This document shows, one piece after another, positions 25,548-33,950 of a stretch of DNA of 64,000 nt. Origin of the DNA: Mucisphaera sp965279675. GTDB lineage: Bacteria > Planctomycetota > Phycisphaerae > Phycisphaerales > Phycisphaeraceae. Made by a program: the position numbers and the translations under genes. The DNA lies in NCBI RefSeq assembly GCF_965279675.1, contig NZ_CBDIIJ010000002.1:558001-622000 (forward strand), given 5' to 3'. The notes below the pieces were generated by a model. The model was given only the letters and a program-made list of their open reading frames with translations, was not told the origin of the DNA and ran no database searches. Each line of letters opens with the position of its first letter. The stretch's first letter is position 1.

Positions 25548-26006
25548 TCACCGCTCGCTGGGAACGGGCCGAGTAAGGTACAACAAGTACGCCTCGGCTG
25601 CCATCAGCACCAGATAGGCCGCCAAGGCCGTGAGAATCAGCGGCAAACGCGGCAAAGCCGTCACCTCGAGAATCACCGCCACCCCCGTCACCGAAACCAG
25701 CAGACGAACGGTCGTCGCGAGTATCGGGGCCATCATCGGCACGCCCGACCCCGGTTTCACACGGTCCGGCAAAGCAATCAGCACCCAGGCCAGAGCCGCC
25801 GCAACCCCACAAACCACCCACCCGCTCAGCAGGCTAGGCAGCCAGCCGGGCTGTCCCGCCAGATAACCAATCAGAGCCGACACCCCCGCCCCCAGCGTCG
25901 TCGTCAGCGACAGATAGAAAACCCCATGCTCGAGCCCAACAGCCAGCGGGGGCGGAGCCGAAGCGCTGCCAGACTCGCTTGCTTGTTCTGAAGGGGGCTG
26001 TGTCAT
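25548..26006 (-). CDS. AtpI-like membrane protein of the ATP synthase cluster
   Basis: A 152-residue protein with four predicted membrane helices after a polar Ser/Pro/Ala-rich N-terminus. No clear motif identifies it, but its place between the AtpZ-like gene and atpB, its size and its topology fit the ATP synthase I (AtpI) assembly-factor family, which helps c-ring formation. It overlaps the preceding gene by ATGA and touches the possible GTG start of atpB. The family call rests mainly on position. Confidence 0.6.
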   Translation of the reverse strand: MTQPPSEQASESGSASAPPPLAVGLEHGVFYLSLTTTLGAGVSALIGYLAGQPGWLPSLLSGWVVCGVAAALAWVLIALPDRVKPGSGVPMMAPILATTVRLLVSVTGVAVILEVTALPRLPLILTALAAYLVLMAAEAYLLYLTRPVPSER

Positions 26007-26245
26007 GACCGGTCCTGCTCGCTTCGACGGTTGTCCCGCTGCACCCTGACGACGAGCTTGGTCAGGCTCAGCCCGCCGGAAATCACACCAATCGCCACAC
26101 CCGCCAGCAAGCCCCAGGGCGTCGTGCCCCAGGCGTGATCAACATACAAACCAATAACAATCGGAACGACCACGCCTCCGGCCAGTTCCATGCCGAAGGC
26201 CGCGTAACGCGTGGCTGCAGACCCAGAGCCCGTAGAAAGGGGCAT
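26003..26245 (-). CDS. AtpZ/AtpQ-like small membrane protein
   Basis: An 80-residue protein with two hydrophobic helices (about 14-34 and 45-65) separated by a short loop with GLYVDHAWGTTPWG. This GxxxDxxxGT...G pattern is typical of the AtpZ family encoded at the front of many atp operons. Its role in the complex is not settled; magnesium or calcium transport and assembly have both been proposed. It follows atpG by 21 bases and overlaps the AtpI-like gene. Confidence 0.65.
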   Translation of the reverse strand: MPLSTGSGSAATRYAAFGMELAGGVVVPIVIGLYVDHAWGTTPWGLLAGVAIGVISGGLSLTKLVVRVQRDNRRSEQDRS

Positions 26246-26266
26246 CGCCGGGCTCCTGAAAGCCGT

Positions 26267-27157
26267 TTAGCCGAGAGCAGCAGCGCCGCTGATGATCTCG
26301 GTCAGCTCGGTCGTGATCTGCGTCTGCCGGGCGCGGTTGTACATCCGCTTCAGGCTCTTGCCCATCTTCCCAGCAGCATCCGTCGCCGACTTCATCGCCA
26401 CCATACGCGCCAGCTGCTCGCTCACCACCGCCTCGTTCAGCCGCTGGAACAACGCCGTGCGCACCGTCACCGGCAGCAACTCGGCAAGCAGCTCCTCCGG
26501 GTCGGGCGAATACTCGTAGATCGCCGATGGCCCCGCCGCCGCATCCGCAGCCGCTTCCTCACCCGCATCGACACTTGTGATCGGCAGCAACTGCGAGATC
26601 TGAGGCGTCTGCCGCGACATCGTCTCAAAACGCATCGACGCCACCAGAATCCGGTCAAACGCCCCCGCCTCGTAACGCTCCATGTAGTCGTTGGCCAGCG
26701 CTTCCACCGTCAGATACTCAGGCGTATCCCCGATCTGATCGTGAAATGACGCCACATCGATCTGGTTGAACTTGCAGTAAGCCTGACCCTTCTTCCCGAT
26801 CAGCTCCACCTCGATCGGCTTGGTCGCCGCCCGCAGGTACTGCTGGGCCGTCCGCAGAACGTTGGCGTTATATCCGCCGCAAAGCCCACGGTTGGAAGTC
26901 ACGATCAGAAGCAGCTCACGACCGGCCGGAGCACTCGGCTCAGCCAGCAGCGGATGCGTAATCTCCCCCGACGTCGCCACACTCGCGGCCAGCTGGCCAA
27001 CCATGGCCTCGATCCGCTGGGTGTACGCCTTGGCCTCGGTCGCACGACGCTGCATCGCCTGGAAGCGCGCCGTCGCGATCATCTGCATCGTCTTGGTGAT
27101 CCGCTGGATGTTGCGGACCGCCTTCATACGCGATTTGAGTTCTCTGCTGTTTGCCAT
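26267..27157 (-). CDS. atpG: ATP synthase F1 subunit gamma
   Basis: A 296-residue gamma subunit, the central rotor shaft. The N-terminal coiled-coil strand (MKAVRNIQRITKTMQMIATARF) and the C-terminal LARMVAMKSATDAAGK...YNRARQTQITTELTEIISGAAAL are unmistakable. Its position is unusual: it opens the operon, ahead of the AtpZ/AtpI-like genes and atpB, instead of following atpA. The ATG at 27157 has no Shine-Dalgarno sequence; TATCCT ends nine bases upstream, so the message may have almost no leader. The RNA helicase ends 84 bases upstream on the same strand. Confidence 0.96.
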   Translation of the reverse strand: MANSRELKSRMKAVRNIQRITKTMQMIATARFQAMQRRATEAKAYTQRIEAMVGQLAASVATSGEITHPLLAEPSAPAGRELLLIVTSNRGLCGGYNANVLRTAQQYLRAATKPIEVELIGKKGQAYCKFNQIDVASFHDQIGDTPEYLTVEALANDYMERYEAGAFDRILVASMRFETMSRQTPQISQLLPITSVDAGEEAAADAAAGPSAIYEYSPDPEELLAELLPVTVRTALFQRLNEAVVSEQLARMVAMKSATDAAGKMGKSLKRMYNRARQTQITTELTEIISGAAALG

Positions 27158-27241
27158 GGGCTGGGGAGGATAGCAGGCCAGCGAGCAACGGCCAAAGCCG
27201 AACCGACAGGCCGGCGGCCAACATCAACCCGATCCGGGACC

Positions 27242-28573
27242 TCAGCGACCCCGACGACGAAGGCGCGAACCGAGCCGAGCCACCGGCTTGCCCTTGGGCA
27301 CAACCCCGCCCGGGAACATCACCGCCAGCTGCTCAGGACTCAGCGCATTCGGATCAACCGGCCCACGATCCGCCTTCTCAGGCGTCCGATTGGCCTGATC
27401 CCGCTCCGCCTGAACACCCGCAGGAATCGGCCCCGGCTTGAAGCCCTCGTAGCTGATCGGCTCAATCAACGCCCCCGACAGCTTCTCGATGTCCGTCAGG
27501 CGCTGACCCTCTTCAGGCGTCACAAAGCTCCACGCCCGACCCCGCCGACCGGCCCGCGCCGTCCGCCCGATCCGGTGAATATACACCTCGGGGTCCTCAG
27601 GCAGGTCATAATTCACCACATCCGTGATGTGATCGATATCCAACCCCCGAGCCGCCAGGTCCGACGCGATCAGCACATCCACCTGCTTCTGCCGAAGCGA
27701 ATTCATCACCTTGGTCCGCTTCGACTGATGCAGATCCCCATGAATCTCCCGTACCGCCACCCCCTTCTCACGCAGATACTGCGTGACCTTGTGCACCGTC
27801 GCCTTGGTCTTGCAGAAAACCACCGTCGTTTCCGGTTTTTCCTGCCGGATCATGTAAAGCAGCAGCGTCCGCTTGTCCCACGGCTCCACCGAGAAGTACT
27901 TCTGGTCGACCATGCTCACGGTCAGCGAACTGCCGACCGTCACGATCTTCTCAGCGTCCTCCTTCATGAACCGCCGGCCAAGCCGCTCAATGTCCTCGCT
28001 GATCGTCGCCGAAACAAAAATCGTCTGACGCTCATCAGGGCACTGCTTCAGGATCTGCCGGATGTCATCACGAAAGCCGATGTCCAGCATCCGATCGACC
28101 TCATCCAGCACCGCAAACCGGATCCGGTCAAAACGCAGCTGCCGCCGGCCATGCAGGTCCATGATCCGCCCGGGCGTCCCCACGATGATGTGACCCCCAG
28201 CCTCCATCGACTGCTGCTGCTTACGCATCGACTCCCCGCCGATGATGCAGGACACCTTGATCGGCGTGTCCTCCGCCAGCTTCTCGATCTCACCCGCCAC
28301 CTGCACCGCCAGCTCCCGCGTCGGCGCCAGCACCAGCGCCTGCATCGGAATCTCAGGATCAGCCTTCTCGATCACAGGCAACGCAAACGCAGCCGTCTTC
28401 CCGCTGCCCGTCTTCGCCTGACCCATCACGTCCTTGCCCTTGAGAATGGGCGGGATCAGCTGCGCCTGGATCAACGTCGGATGCTCAAAACCCTTACGGC
28501 TGAGCGCAGCCAGGATCTCGTCACTGAGACCGAGGTCCGCAAAACGTACCGATTCATCAAACAAATCACTCAT
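27242..28573 (-). CDS. DEAD-box ATP-dependent RNA helicase
   Basis: A 443-residue RhlE/CshA-type helicase. The Q-motif phenylalanine region opens RFADLGLSDEIL. Walker A is AKTGSGKT at 53-60. PTRELAVQ, GTPGRIMD and SAT are present, and motif VI is HRIGRTARAGRRG. Walker B reads DEVD rather than DEAD, a tolerated variant. The C-terminal tail is basic (ARLGSRLRRRGR) and may bind RNA. The ATG at 28573 is supported by family alignment; no strong ribosome site is visible. It is divergent from alr. Confidence 0.93.
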   Translation of the reverse strand: MSDLFDESVRFADLGLSDEILAALSRKGFEHPTLIQAQLIPPILKGKDVMGQAKTGSGKTAAFALPVIEKADPEIPMQALVLAPTRELAVQVAGEIEKLAEDTPIKVSCIIGGESMRKQQQSMEAGGHIIVGTPGRIMDLHGRRQLRFDRIRFAVLDEVDRMLDIGFRDDIRQILKQCPDERQTIFVSATISEDIERLGRRFMKEDAEKIVTVGSSLTVSMVDQKYFSVEPWDKRTLLLYMIRQEKPETTVVFCKTKATVHKVTQYLREKGVAVREIHGDLHQSKRTKVMNSLRQKQVDVLIASDLAARGLDIDHITDVVNYDLPEDPEVYIHRIGRTARAGRRGRAWSFVTPEEGQRLTDIEKLSGALIEPISYEGFKPGPIPAGVQAERDQANRTPEKADRGPVDPNALSPEQLAVMFPGGVVPKGKPVARLGSRLRRRGR

Positions 28574-28677
28574 AAGTATCTGACTACACCAGAGTTGCTG
28601 CCAATGGGAAGGCTGCAACGGGGAGCACGCCTCTGCGAACATCGTAGCGGTTTCACCCGCCGTGGTACAAGAAGGCC

Positions 28678-29895
28678 GTGCCCGACGACCCTCACCAGCC
28701 AACACCCGACCCCCCAACGCTCGCTCCCACCCAGAGCCGGATCCAGGTCGATCGCGCCGCCCTCCGCGCCAACCTCAAGGCCTTCCGCGACCGGCTGGCC
28801 CCCAACGGCCGCATCGCCGCCGTCGTCAAGAAAGACGCCTACGGACTCGGCATCGACCAGGTCGTCCCCACGCTGCTCGACCAAGGCGTCGAAGCCCTCG
28901 CCGTCTACTCGGCCGACGAAGCCGAAGCCCTCCTGACCACAGCCCCCGACATCCCCATCATCACCCTCGGACCCATCGACCGCCTGCCAGCCGACTCGGC
29001 GCTCCGCCACGCCGCCCAACAAGGACGCCTCGAACCAACCCTCCACACACTCGAACAACTGTCCGATCTGGAGCAGGCCGCCAAAGCCGTCGGCCGCAAA
29101 CTCCGCGTCCACATCTACCTCGACACCGGCATGAGCCGATCCGGCTTCGACGCCCAGGGGTTCAAAACCGCCGTCACCCGGGTCCTCGCCAGCCTCTCGG
29201 TCGGACTCGCCGGACTCCACACCCACCTCGCCACCGCCGATGGCGACCCATCTTTCGCGCGGCAACAACTCGATGCCTACCTCCGTGCCTGCGACCACCT
29301 CGCCGCCACCACCCCCCTGCCTGAGACCACCCTGCGCCACGTCGCCAATTCTTACGCCAGCCTCCGCGACACCGCCTACCACCTCGACATGATCCGCCCC
29401 GGCCTCGGCCTCTGCGGCTGCGGGTACGACGACCTCATCGACCAACCCCGCCTCACCACCACCGACCCGCTCACCCCCGTCGTCCGCTGGCTCACACCCA
29501 TCCACCACGTCGCCACCTACCCCGCCAACACCCCCGTCGGCTACGGCTCCACCTGGACCACCCCCTCCCCCCGCACACTCGCCGTCGTCCCCATCGGCTA
29601 CGGCGACGGCTACCCCGTCGCCCTCTCCAACAAAGCCTCCATGCGCGTCCGCCTGCCCGACGGCCAACACCTCGACGCCCCCGTCCGCGGCCGCGTCAAC
29701 ATGGACCAGGTCGTCATCGACATCACCGACTTCACCGGCAATCCCAAACACCTGCTTGGTGCCACCGTCGAAGCCATCTCCGCCGACAAAAACGCCCCCA
29801 ACACCGTACCCCGCTTGGCCAAACTCGCCGGCACCCACAGCTACGAGATCCTCTGCCGCCTCTCACCAGTCATCCCCCGACTCGCCATCAACTAA
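28678..29895 (+). CDS. alr: Alanine racemase
   Basis: A 405-residue PLP enzyme that makes D-alanine for peptidoglycan. The PLP lysine is in VVKKDAYGLG (Lys51), with the barrel following, and the C-terminal domain supplies the catalytic tyrosine in VGYGSTW and the INMDQ-like segment VNMDQVVID. The start is GTG at 28678; TACAAG ends six bases upstream, close to the leaderless pattern seen elsewhere. About 20 residues of Pro-rich extension precede the usual N-terminus. Its stop overlaps the convergent hydrolase by four bases. Confidence 0.93.
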   Translation: MPDDPHQPTPDPPTLAPTQSRIQVDRAALRANLKAFRDRLAPNGRIAAVVKKDAYGLGIDQVVPTLLDQGVEALAVYSADEAEALLTTAPDIPIITLGPIDRLPADSALRHAAQQGRLEPTLHTLEQLSDLEQAAKAVGRKLRVHIYLDTGMSRSGFDAQGFKTAVTRVLASLSVGLAGLHTHLATADGDPSFARQQLDAYLRACDHLAATTPLPETTLRHVANSYASLRDTAYHLDMIRPGLGLCGCGYDDLIDQPRLTTTDPLTPVVRWLTPIHHVATYPANTPVGYGSTWTTPSPRTLAVVPIGYGDGYPVALSNKASMRVRLPDGQHLDAPVRGRVNMDQVVIDITDFTGNPKHLLGATVEAISADKNAPNTVPRLAKLAGTHSYEILCRLSPVIPRLAIN

Positions 29896-30785
29896 CCAGC
29901 CACCGGCTCGGTGTAGTGCCTCAGAAAAGCCGCGATTCGCTTATCAATACTCGGCCAGATCCGACGGCTGATCATGAAGTGATTCGCCCACGGCACCCGC
30001 AGCGTCTCCACATGCCCATGCTTCTTCAGCCCGACAAGCTTCTGGCTGTGATACGCCGCCGGCAGCGCGCTATCCAACCCACCCTCAATCATCAGAAGCG
30101 GCGCACAAAGATCCCCAATCACCTTCGATGGATCCGCAGACGCCAACTCGAAACCAACCTCCTCCGCCACCTGTTCAAAAGCCGCCCGCGCCACCTCCGC
30201 ACCGATCGCCGGGATCCGCCGACGAAACGTCTCGATCGCCATCGGCAGATCCGCATAAGGCGCAATCGTCACCACCGCCACCACCCGCGGGTCACGCACC
30301 GCATGACGAATCGAAACCGCACCCCCCATCGAAAAACCCCACAAGCAGTACCGATCCCCAAGCCAACCCCGCCGCTCCGCCTCCGCCACCACCACGCTCA
30401 CATCATCCGTCTCCACCGCCCCGATCGTCGAGGCCGCCCGCGTCGACCGGCCATGCCCCCTCTGATCCAACAGCAGCACGTCATGCCCCTGCCGCGCCAT
30501 CGCCCGCGCATGCGGCAGGTGCATCTCCTTCAATTCCATCCACCCATGCAGCAACAACACCGGCGGCCGCTTGGGAACACCCTCAACCGCCGGCACCCGC
30601 ATCAGCTGCGTCTTCACCCCATCCGCAAGTTCCACCACAGCCACCTCCGCCCCACGACGACGCGCGAACCAGTGCGCAGGCGTGCTGAACAACTGCCTTC
30701 CCGGATAGGACGGCCCATAAATCGCCATGCGCGCAACCTGACGCACAAAAAACAAAGCCGTCGGATTCACACGCTCTCGCGACAT
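29892..30785 (-). CDS. Alpha/beta hydrolase
   Basis: A 297-residue alpha/beta-fold hydrolase. HGWM near residue 80 forms the oxyanion side, LLDQRGHGRS follows, and the nucleophile elbow is GFSMGG with Ser152. A late aspartate (GGLDSALP) and histidine (PWANHF) complete the triad. The substrate is unknown. An N-terminal hydrophobic patch is too weak to call a signal peptide. TAAGCT ends exactly six bases before the ATG with no Shine-Dalgarno sequence, so it is probably leaderless. Confidence 0.85.
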   Translation of the reverse strand: MSRERVNPTALFFVRQVARMAIYGPSYPGRQLFSTPAHWFARRRGAEVAVVELADGVKTQLMRVPAVEGVPKRPPVLLLHGWMELKEMHLPHARAMARQGHDVLLLDQRGHGRSTRAASTIGAVETDDVSVVVAEAERRGWLGDRYCLWGFSMGGAVSIRHAVRDPRVVAVVTIAPYADLPMAIETFRRRIPAIGAEVARAAFEQVAEEVGFELASADPSKVIGDLCAPLLMIEGGLDSALPAAYHSQKLVGLKKHGHVETLRVPWANHFMISRRIWPSIDKRIAAFLRHYTEPVAG

Positions 30786-30791
30786 CGCCCT

Positions 30792-30797
30792 AGCTTA
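30792..30797 (-). promoter_or_regulatory. Candidate -10 box, leaderless hydrolase promoter
   Basis: The minus strand reads TAAGCT, six bases, then the hydrolase ATG. It matches the spacing rule found at nine other starts. Confidence 0.45.
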
Positions 30798-30818
30798 GGC
30801 CGATTGCCCCCCCAAGCC

Positions 30819-31829
30819 TCACACCCGCCGCTCCAGCAACTCCAGCGCCGCATGCACGTAAGCCGGATTCCCCTCCTCCTTCAACCGCAGCGGAACCACC
30901 ATCGCCGTCAGCGCCCGATACGCCTCCGCCCACTCCGACCACTGCTCATCCACCTCAAAACCCTTGCTCCGCAGCTCCTTCGCCAGCTGATTGCACAGCT
31001 TCCTCCCACCCAGATGATCGGGAGCAGCCCAGTACAGATGCTCAAAGTAGATCGCATCCCGCAACCAGTGACCCGGATGCACCCTCGCGTAATCAAACAG
31101 CAACGCCGGCCCCTCCGGCGCCGGCTGCCTCGTCATCGCATTGCCCAGATGAAGATCGCCATGACACCACCCCGCCGCCGGCCGCTCCGCCCAGGTCGCC
31201 CCCCACGTCTCAACCTGCTTCCGTGAAGCCTTCAACGCAGCCTTCCACCGATCCGCCTCGGGAATCGCCCCATCCCTGACCTTCTTCCGAGCCCGCTCCA
31301 GCAGATCAAGCCAGTCACGCTCCGGCTCAACCTGCGACGCCGCTACCTCGATGTCATAAGTCGCCACATAAAAACGCGCCGCCGATTCAATCAGCAGATC
31401 AAACTCCGCCCCACCCCACGAACTCCCCAGCGGCCCGTGCTCCAGCCGCTCCATAATGACCCACGCCAGGTCGTAACCACCCACCATGTCACCGTCGGCA
31501 TACAAACGCGGCGCAATATCGCTGTACCGCTGCAGCCGACGCATCCACAACCGCTCACGAGGCGGCACCGGCAGCTTCACCACCACCGGCACGGGATCAC
31601 AGTCAGGCTCCACCCAATTCGCATAACCCGTGAGAGCACCGCCCCGCTGCCAGTCAGTCCGGAACCACGCAAGATCCCGCAGCCGATGCTCACACTGATC
31701 GATAAGTCGCTGACCAAGCTCAGAACCCAGGGGCCGCCAGTCCATCCCGCTCACGCCAGCCGGGTTCTGCGCCGCTTCTGCGGCCAGACGCGCCTGCTCG
31801 TTGTCCGAGGCATCCGGCGACTCAGTCAT
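30819..31829 (-). CDS. Aminoglycoside phosphotransferase-family (kinase-fold) protein
   Basis: A 336-residue protein of the APH/choline-kinase fold. The Brenner motif is CHGDLHLGN (catalytic Asp), and FDYARV supplies the metal-binding aspartate. PVPVVVKLP gives the ATP-site lysine region. The natural substrate is not predictable; resistance should not be assumed. The ATG at 31829 is used, with GGGTGG upstream and a TAGGGT box eight bases before the start; the longer 15-codon extension lacks similarity. The M29 aminopeptidase gene is divergent. Confidence 0.78.
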   Translation of the reverse strand: MTESPDASDNEQARLAAEAAQNPAGVSGMDWRPLGSELGQRLIDQCEHRLRDLAWFRTDWQRGGALTGYANWVEPDCDPVPVVVKLPVPPRERLWMRRLQRYSDIAPRLYADGDMVGGYDLAWVIMERLEHGPLGSSWGGAEFDLLIESAARFYVATYDIEVAASQVEPERDWLDLLERARKKVRDGAIPEADRWKAALKASRKQVETWGATWAERPAAGWCHGDLHLGNAMTRQPAPEGPALLFDYARVHPGHWLRDAIYFEHLYWAAPDHLGGRKLCNQLAKELRSKGFEVDEQWSEWAEAYRALTAMVVPLRLKEEGNPAYVHAALELLERRV

Positions 31830-31942
31830 CAACCGCCACCCTAAGCCCACCCCCACGCTCTCGCAAGACCCCACTGCAGGAAGTCCAGCACCCGGCCGTG
31901 TACGATCGCATCAACCGAAGCTAACCCCCCCAGGACCCCACC

Positions 31943-33139
31943 ATGCGCGACCCCCGCCTCACCAAACTCGCCGAAGTCATGGTCCATTACTCGACAGAGG
32001 TCCAGCCAGGCCAGATCGTCCGCATATCAGGCGATCCCGTCGGCCTCCCGCTCATCGAAGCCATCTACGAGCAATGCCTCAAAGCCGGCGCCCACCCCTA
32101 CGTCAAACTCGCACCCGGTTCCATAGACGACCTCTTCTTCGCCCACGCCTCCGAAGTACAGCTCGGCTACGTCAGCCCGCTCGCCCTCCACGAAATCGAA
32201 ACCATCGACGTCTCCATCGGCCTCTGGGCCGACACCAACACACGCTCCAAGAGCCGCGTCGATCCCAAACGCCTCGGCAAAGCCTCCTCCGCACGCAAAC
32301 CCGTCTTCGAAAAGTTCCTCACCCGCGCCGCCGCCCACGACAAACCCGCGGACTACCCAGGCGTCAAGCCCCTCCGCTGGGTCGGCACCCAGTACCCCAC
32401 GCTCGCCTCCGCCCAGGACGCCGAGATGTCCCTCACCGAATACGAAGACTTCGTCTTCTCCGCCGGCCACCTCGACGCCCCCAGCCCCGCCGAAGTCTGG
32501 AAGCAGATCAAGACCCGCCAGCAAAAACTCGCCGACTACCTCACCGGCAAGAAACACCTCCACTTCCAGGCCGCCAACGGCACCGACCTCCACGTCGATG
32601 TCGATGGCATGACCTGGGTCAACTGCTGCGGCGAATCCAACTTCCCCGACGGCGAGGTTTTCACCGGACCCAACCTCAAAGCCGCAGACGGCGGCGTCAA
32701 CGGCGTCGTCCGCTACTCCTTCCCCGCCGTCTACAACGGCCGAGCCTGCGAAGGCGTCGAACTCACCTTCGAGCGCGGCCGCGTCGTCAAAGCCACCGCC
32801 GATAAAGGCGAGGCCTACCTCCTCGCCATGCTCGACCAGGACGACGGCGCCCGTAACCTCGGCGAAATCGCCATCGGCACCAACTACTCGATCACCGAGT
32901 TCTCCCGAAACACTCTCTTCGACGAGAAAATCGGCGGCACCTTCCACGCCGCCGTCGGCGAGGGCTACCCCGAAACCGGCAACACCAACAAATCCGGCCT
33001 CCACTGGGACATGGTCTGCGACCTCCGCTCACCCGAAAACGGTGGCGTCGAATCCGCAGGCGGCACCATCACCGTCGACGGCGAAGTCATCTCCAAAGAC
33101 GGCCGCTTCGTCTTCGACGGCTGGCCCGCACCGAACTGA
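31943..33139 (+). CDS. Aminopeptidase, peptidase family M29
   Basis: A 398-residue cytoplasmic metallo-aminopeptidase of the AmpS/aminopeptidase T family. The N-terminal domain (KLAEVMVHYSTEVQPGQIVRI) and central WVGTQYPT match the family. The metal-site regions are GESNFPDGEVFTGP (first Glu), the conserved GEIAIGTN (second Glu), and the His/Asp-containing GLHWDMV. AGGA lies about nine bases before the ATG. TACGAT at 31896-31901 is a plausible -10 giving a leader of about 37 bases. It stands alone. Confidence 0.9.
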   Translation: MRDPRLTKLAEVMVHYSTEVQPGQIVRISGDPVGLPLIEAIYEQCLKAGAHPYVKLAPGSIDDLFFAHASEVQLGYVSPLALHEIETIDVSIGLWADTNTRSKSRVDPKRLGKASSARKPVFEKFLTRAAAHDKPADYPGVKPLRWVGTQYPTLASAQDAEMSLTEYEDFVFSAGHLDAPSPAEVWKQIKTRQQKLADYLTGKKHLHFQAANGTDLHVDVDGMTWVNCCGESNFPDGEVFTGPNLKAADGGVNGVVRYSFPAVYNGRACEGVELTFERGRVVKATADKGEAYLLAMLDQDDGARNLGEIAIGTNYSITEFSRNTLFDEKIGGTFHAAVGEGYPETGNTNKSGLHWDMVCDLRSPENGGVESAGGTITVDGEVISKDGRFVFDGWPAPN

Positions 33140-33177
33140 ATCAAAATTGCCCAGAGTCACAACCCGGAACGATTGAT

Positions 33178-33207
33178 TTGCAACCTGTAAAACCTTGTGG
33201 CTAAATA
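33178..33207 (+). promoter_or_regulatory. Candidate promoter of PEP-CTERM gene
   Basis: TTGCAA (33178-33183) and TAAATA (33202-33207) lie 18 bases apart in an AT-rich gap between the aminopeptidase stop and the PEP-CTERM gene. The leader would be about 30 bases and contains GGGAG before the GTG start. Confidence 0.4.
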
Positions 33208-33242
33208 TCTAAGCAAACAATCATCGCATGGGAGAGACCTCA

Positions 33243-33938
33243 GTGTTCAATCAGCAGACCCTCGCAGTCACCGCAGCCGCCGCACTGGCCGCCACCACGA
33301 GCCTCCACGCAGCCACGCTGCTCGGCCCCACCCCCTACCTCTCCTTTGCGGACAGCCCCTTCAATGGATCAGGCCTCCAGATCTTCCTCGAAGACTTCGA
33401 AGACCAGCTCTTCAACGCACCCGGCGTCACCGCGGTCAGCAACGCAGGCGGAACCCTCGCCGTCGACGGCGGAACCATCAACACCGACTCCGTCGACGGC
33501 GATGACGGCGTGATCGACGGCTTCGGTCGCGACGGCTTCGCACTCTCTGAAGCCAGCAACAACATCGGCACCGACAACCTCGGATACACCTTCACTTTCG
33601 ATGCAGCCGCACTCGGCGGCCTGCCCACCCACGCCGGCATCGTCTGGACCGACGGCAGCCAAAGCGCCTCCACCCAAGTCGAGTTCTTTGGCCCCGGCGA
33701 CGTCTCACTAGGCGTCATCGGCCCCATCAAGATCAGCGACAACTCCTTCGCCGGCGGAACCGCCGAAGACCACTTCTTCGGAGCCATCAACGCAGCCGGC
33801 ATCGAGAGCTTCACCATCCGCTCACCCGGCGGGTTCAACAACCTCACCGTCGACCACCTGCAATATAACATCGTCCCCGAACCAGCAGCCCTCGCTGTAC
33901 TGACCCTCGCAGGCCTGCCGCTAATCAGACGCCGCTAA
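33243..33938 (+). CDS. PEP-CTERM sorting domain protein
   Basis: A 231-residue exported protein of unknown function. The signal peptide ends SLHAA. The body is a predicted beta-sandwich rich in Gly, Asp and Asn, with no catalytic motif recognised. The tail is VPEPAALAVLTLAGLPLIRRR, a PEP-CTERM anchor. The start is GTG at 33243, not the ATG at 33228, because GGGAG lies eight bases before the GTG and inside the alternative reading. There are no dockerin repeats, unlike other PEP-CTERM genes here. Confidence 0.82.
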   Translation: MFNQQTLAVTAAAALAATTSLHAATLLGPTPYLSFADSPFNGSGLQIFLEDFEDQLFNAPGVTAVSNAGGTLAVDGGTINTDSVDGDDGVIDGFGRDGFALSEASNNIGTDNLGYTFTFDAAALGGLPTHAGIVWTDGSQSASTQVEFFGPGDVSLGVIGPIKISDNSFAGGTAEDHFFGAINAAGIESFTIRSPGGFNNLTVDHLQYNIVPEPAALAVLTLAGLPLIRRR

Positions 33939-33950
33939 AGCAGTAGAGAA

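Noticed and set aside
26954..28936. A 660-codon plus-strand open frame
   Set aside because: Its Arg/Pro/His-rich translation is the shadow of atpG and the DEAD-box helicase; it would also overlap the start of alr.
28570..29838. A 422-codon minus-strand open frame, Gly/Val/Asp-rich
   Set aside because: It is antisense to alanine racemase and shows only low-complexity sequence.
30819..31829. Antibiotic-resistance phosphotransferase
   Set aside because: The fold is APH-like, but nothing supports an aminoglycoside substrate and the context is housekeeping; such proteins are common with unrelated substrates.
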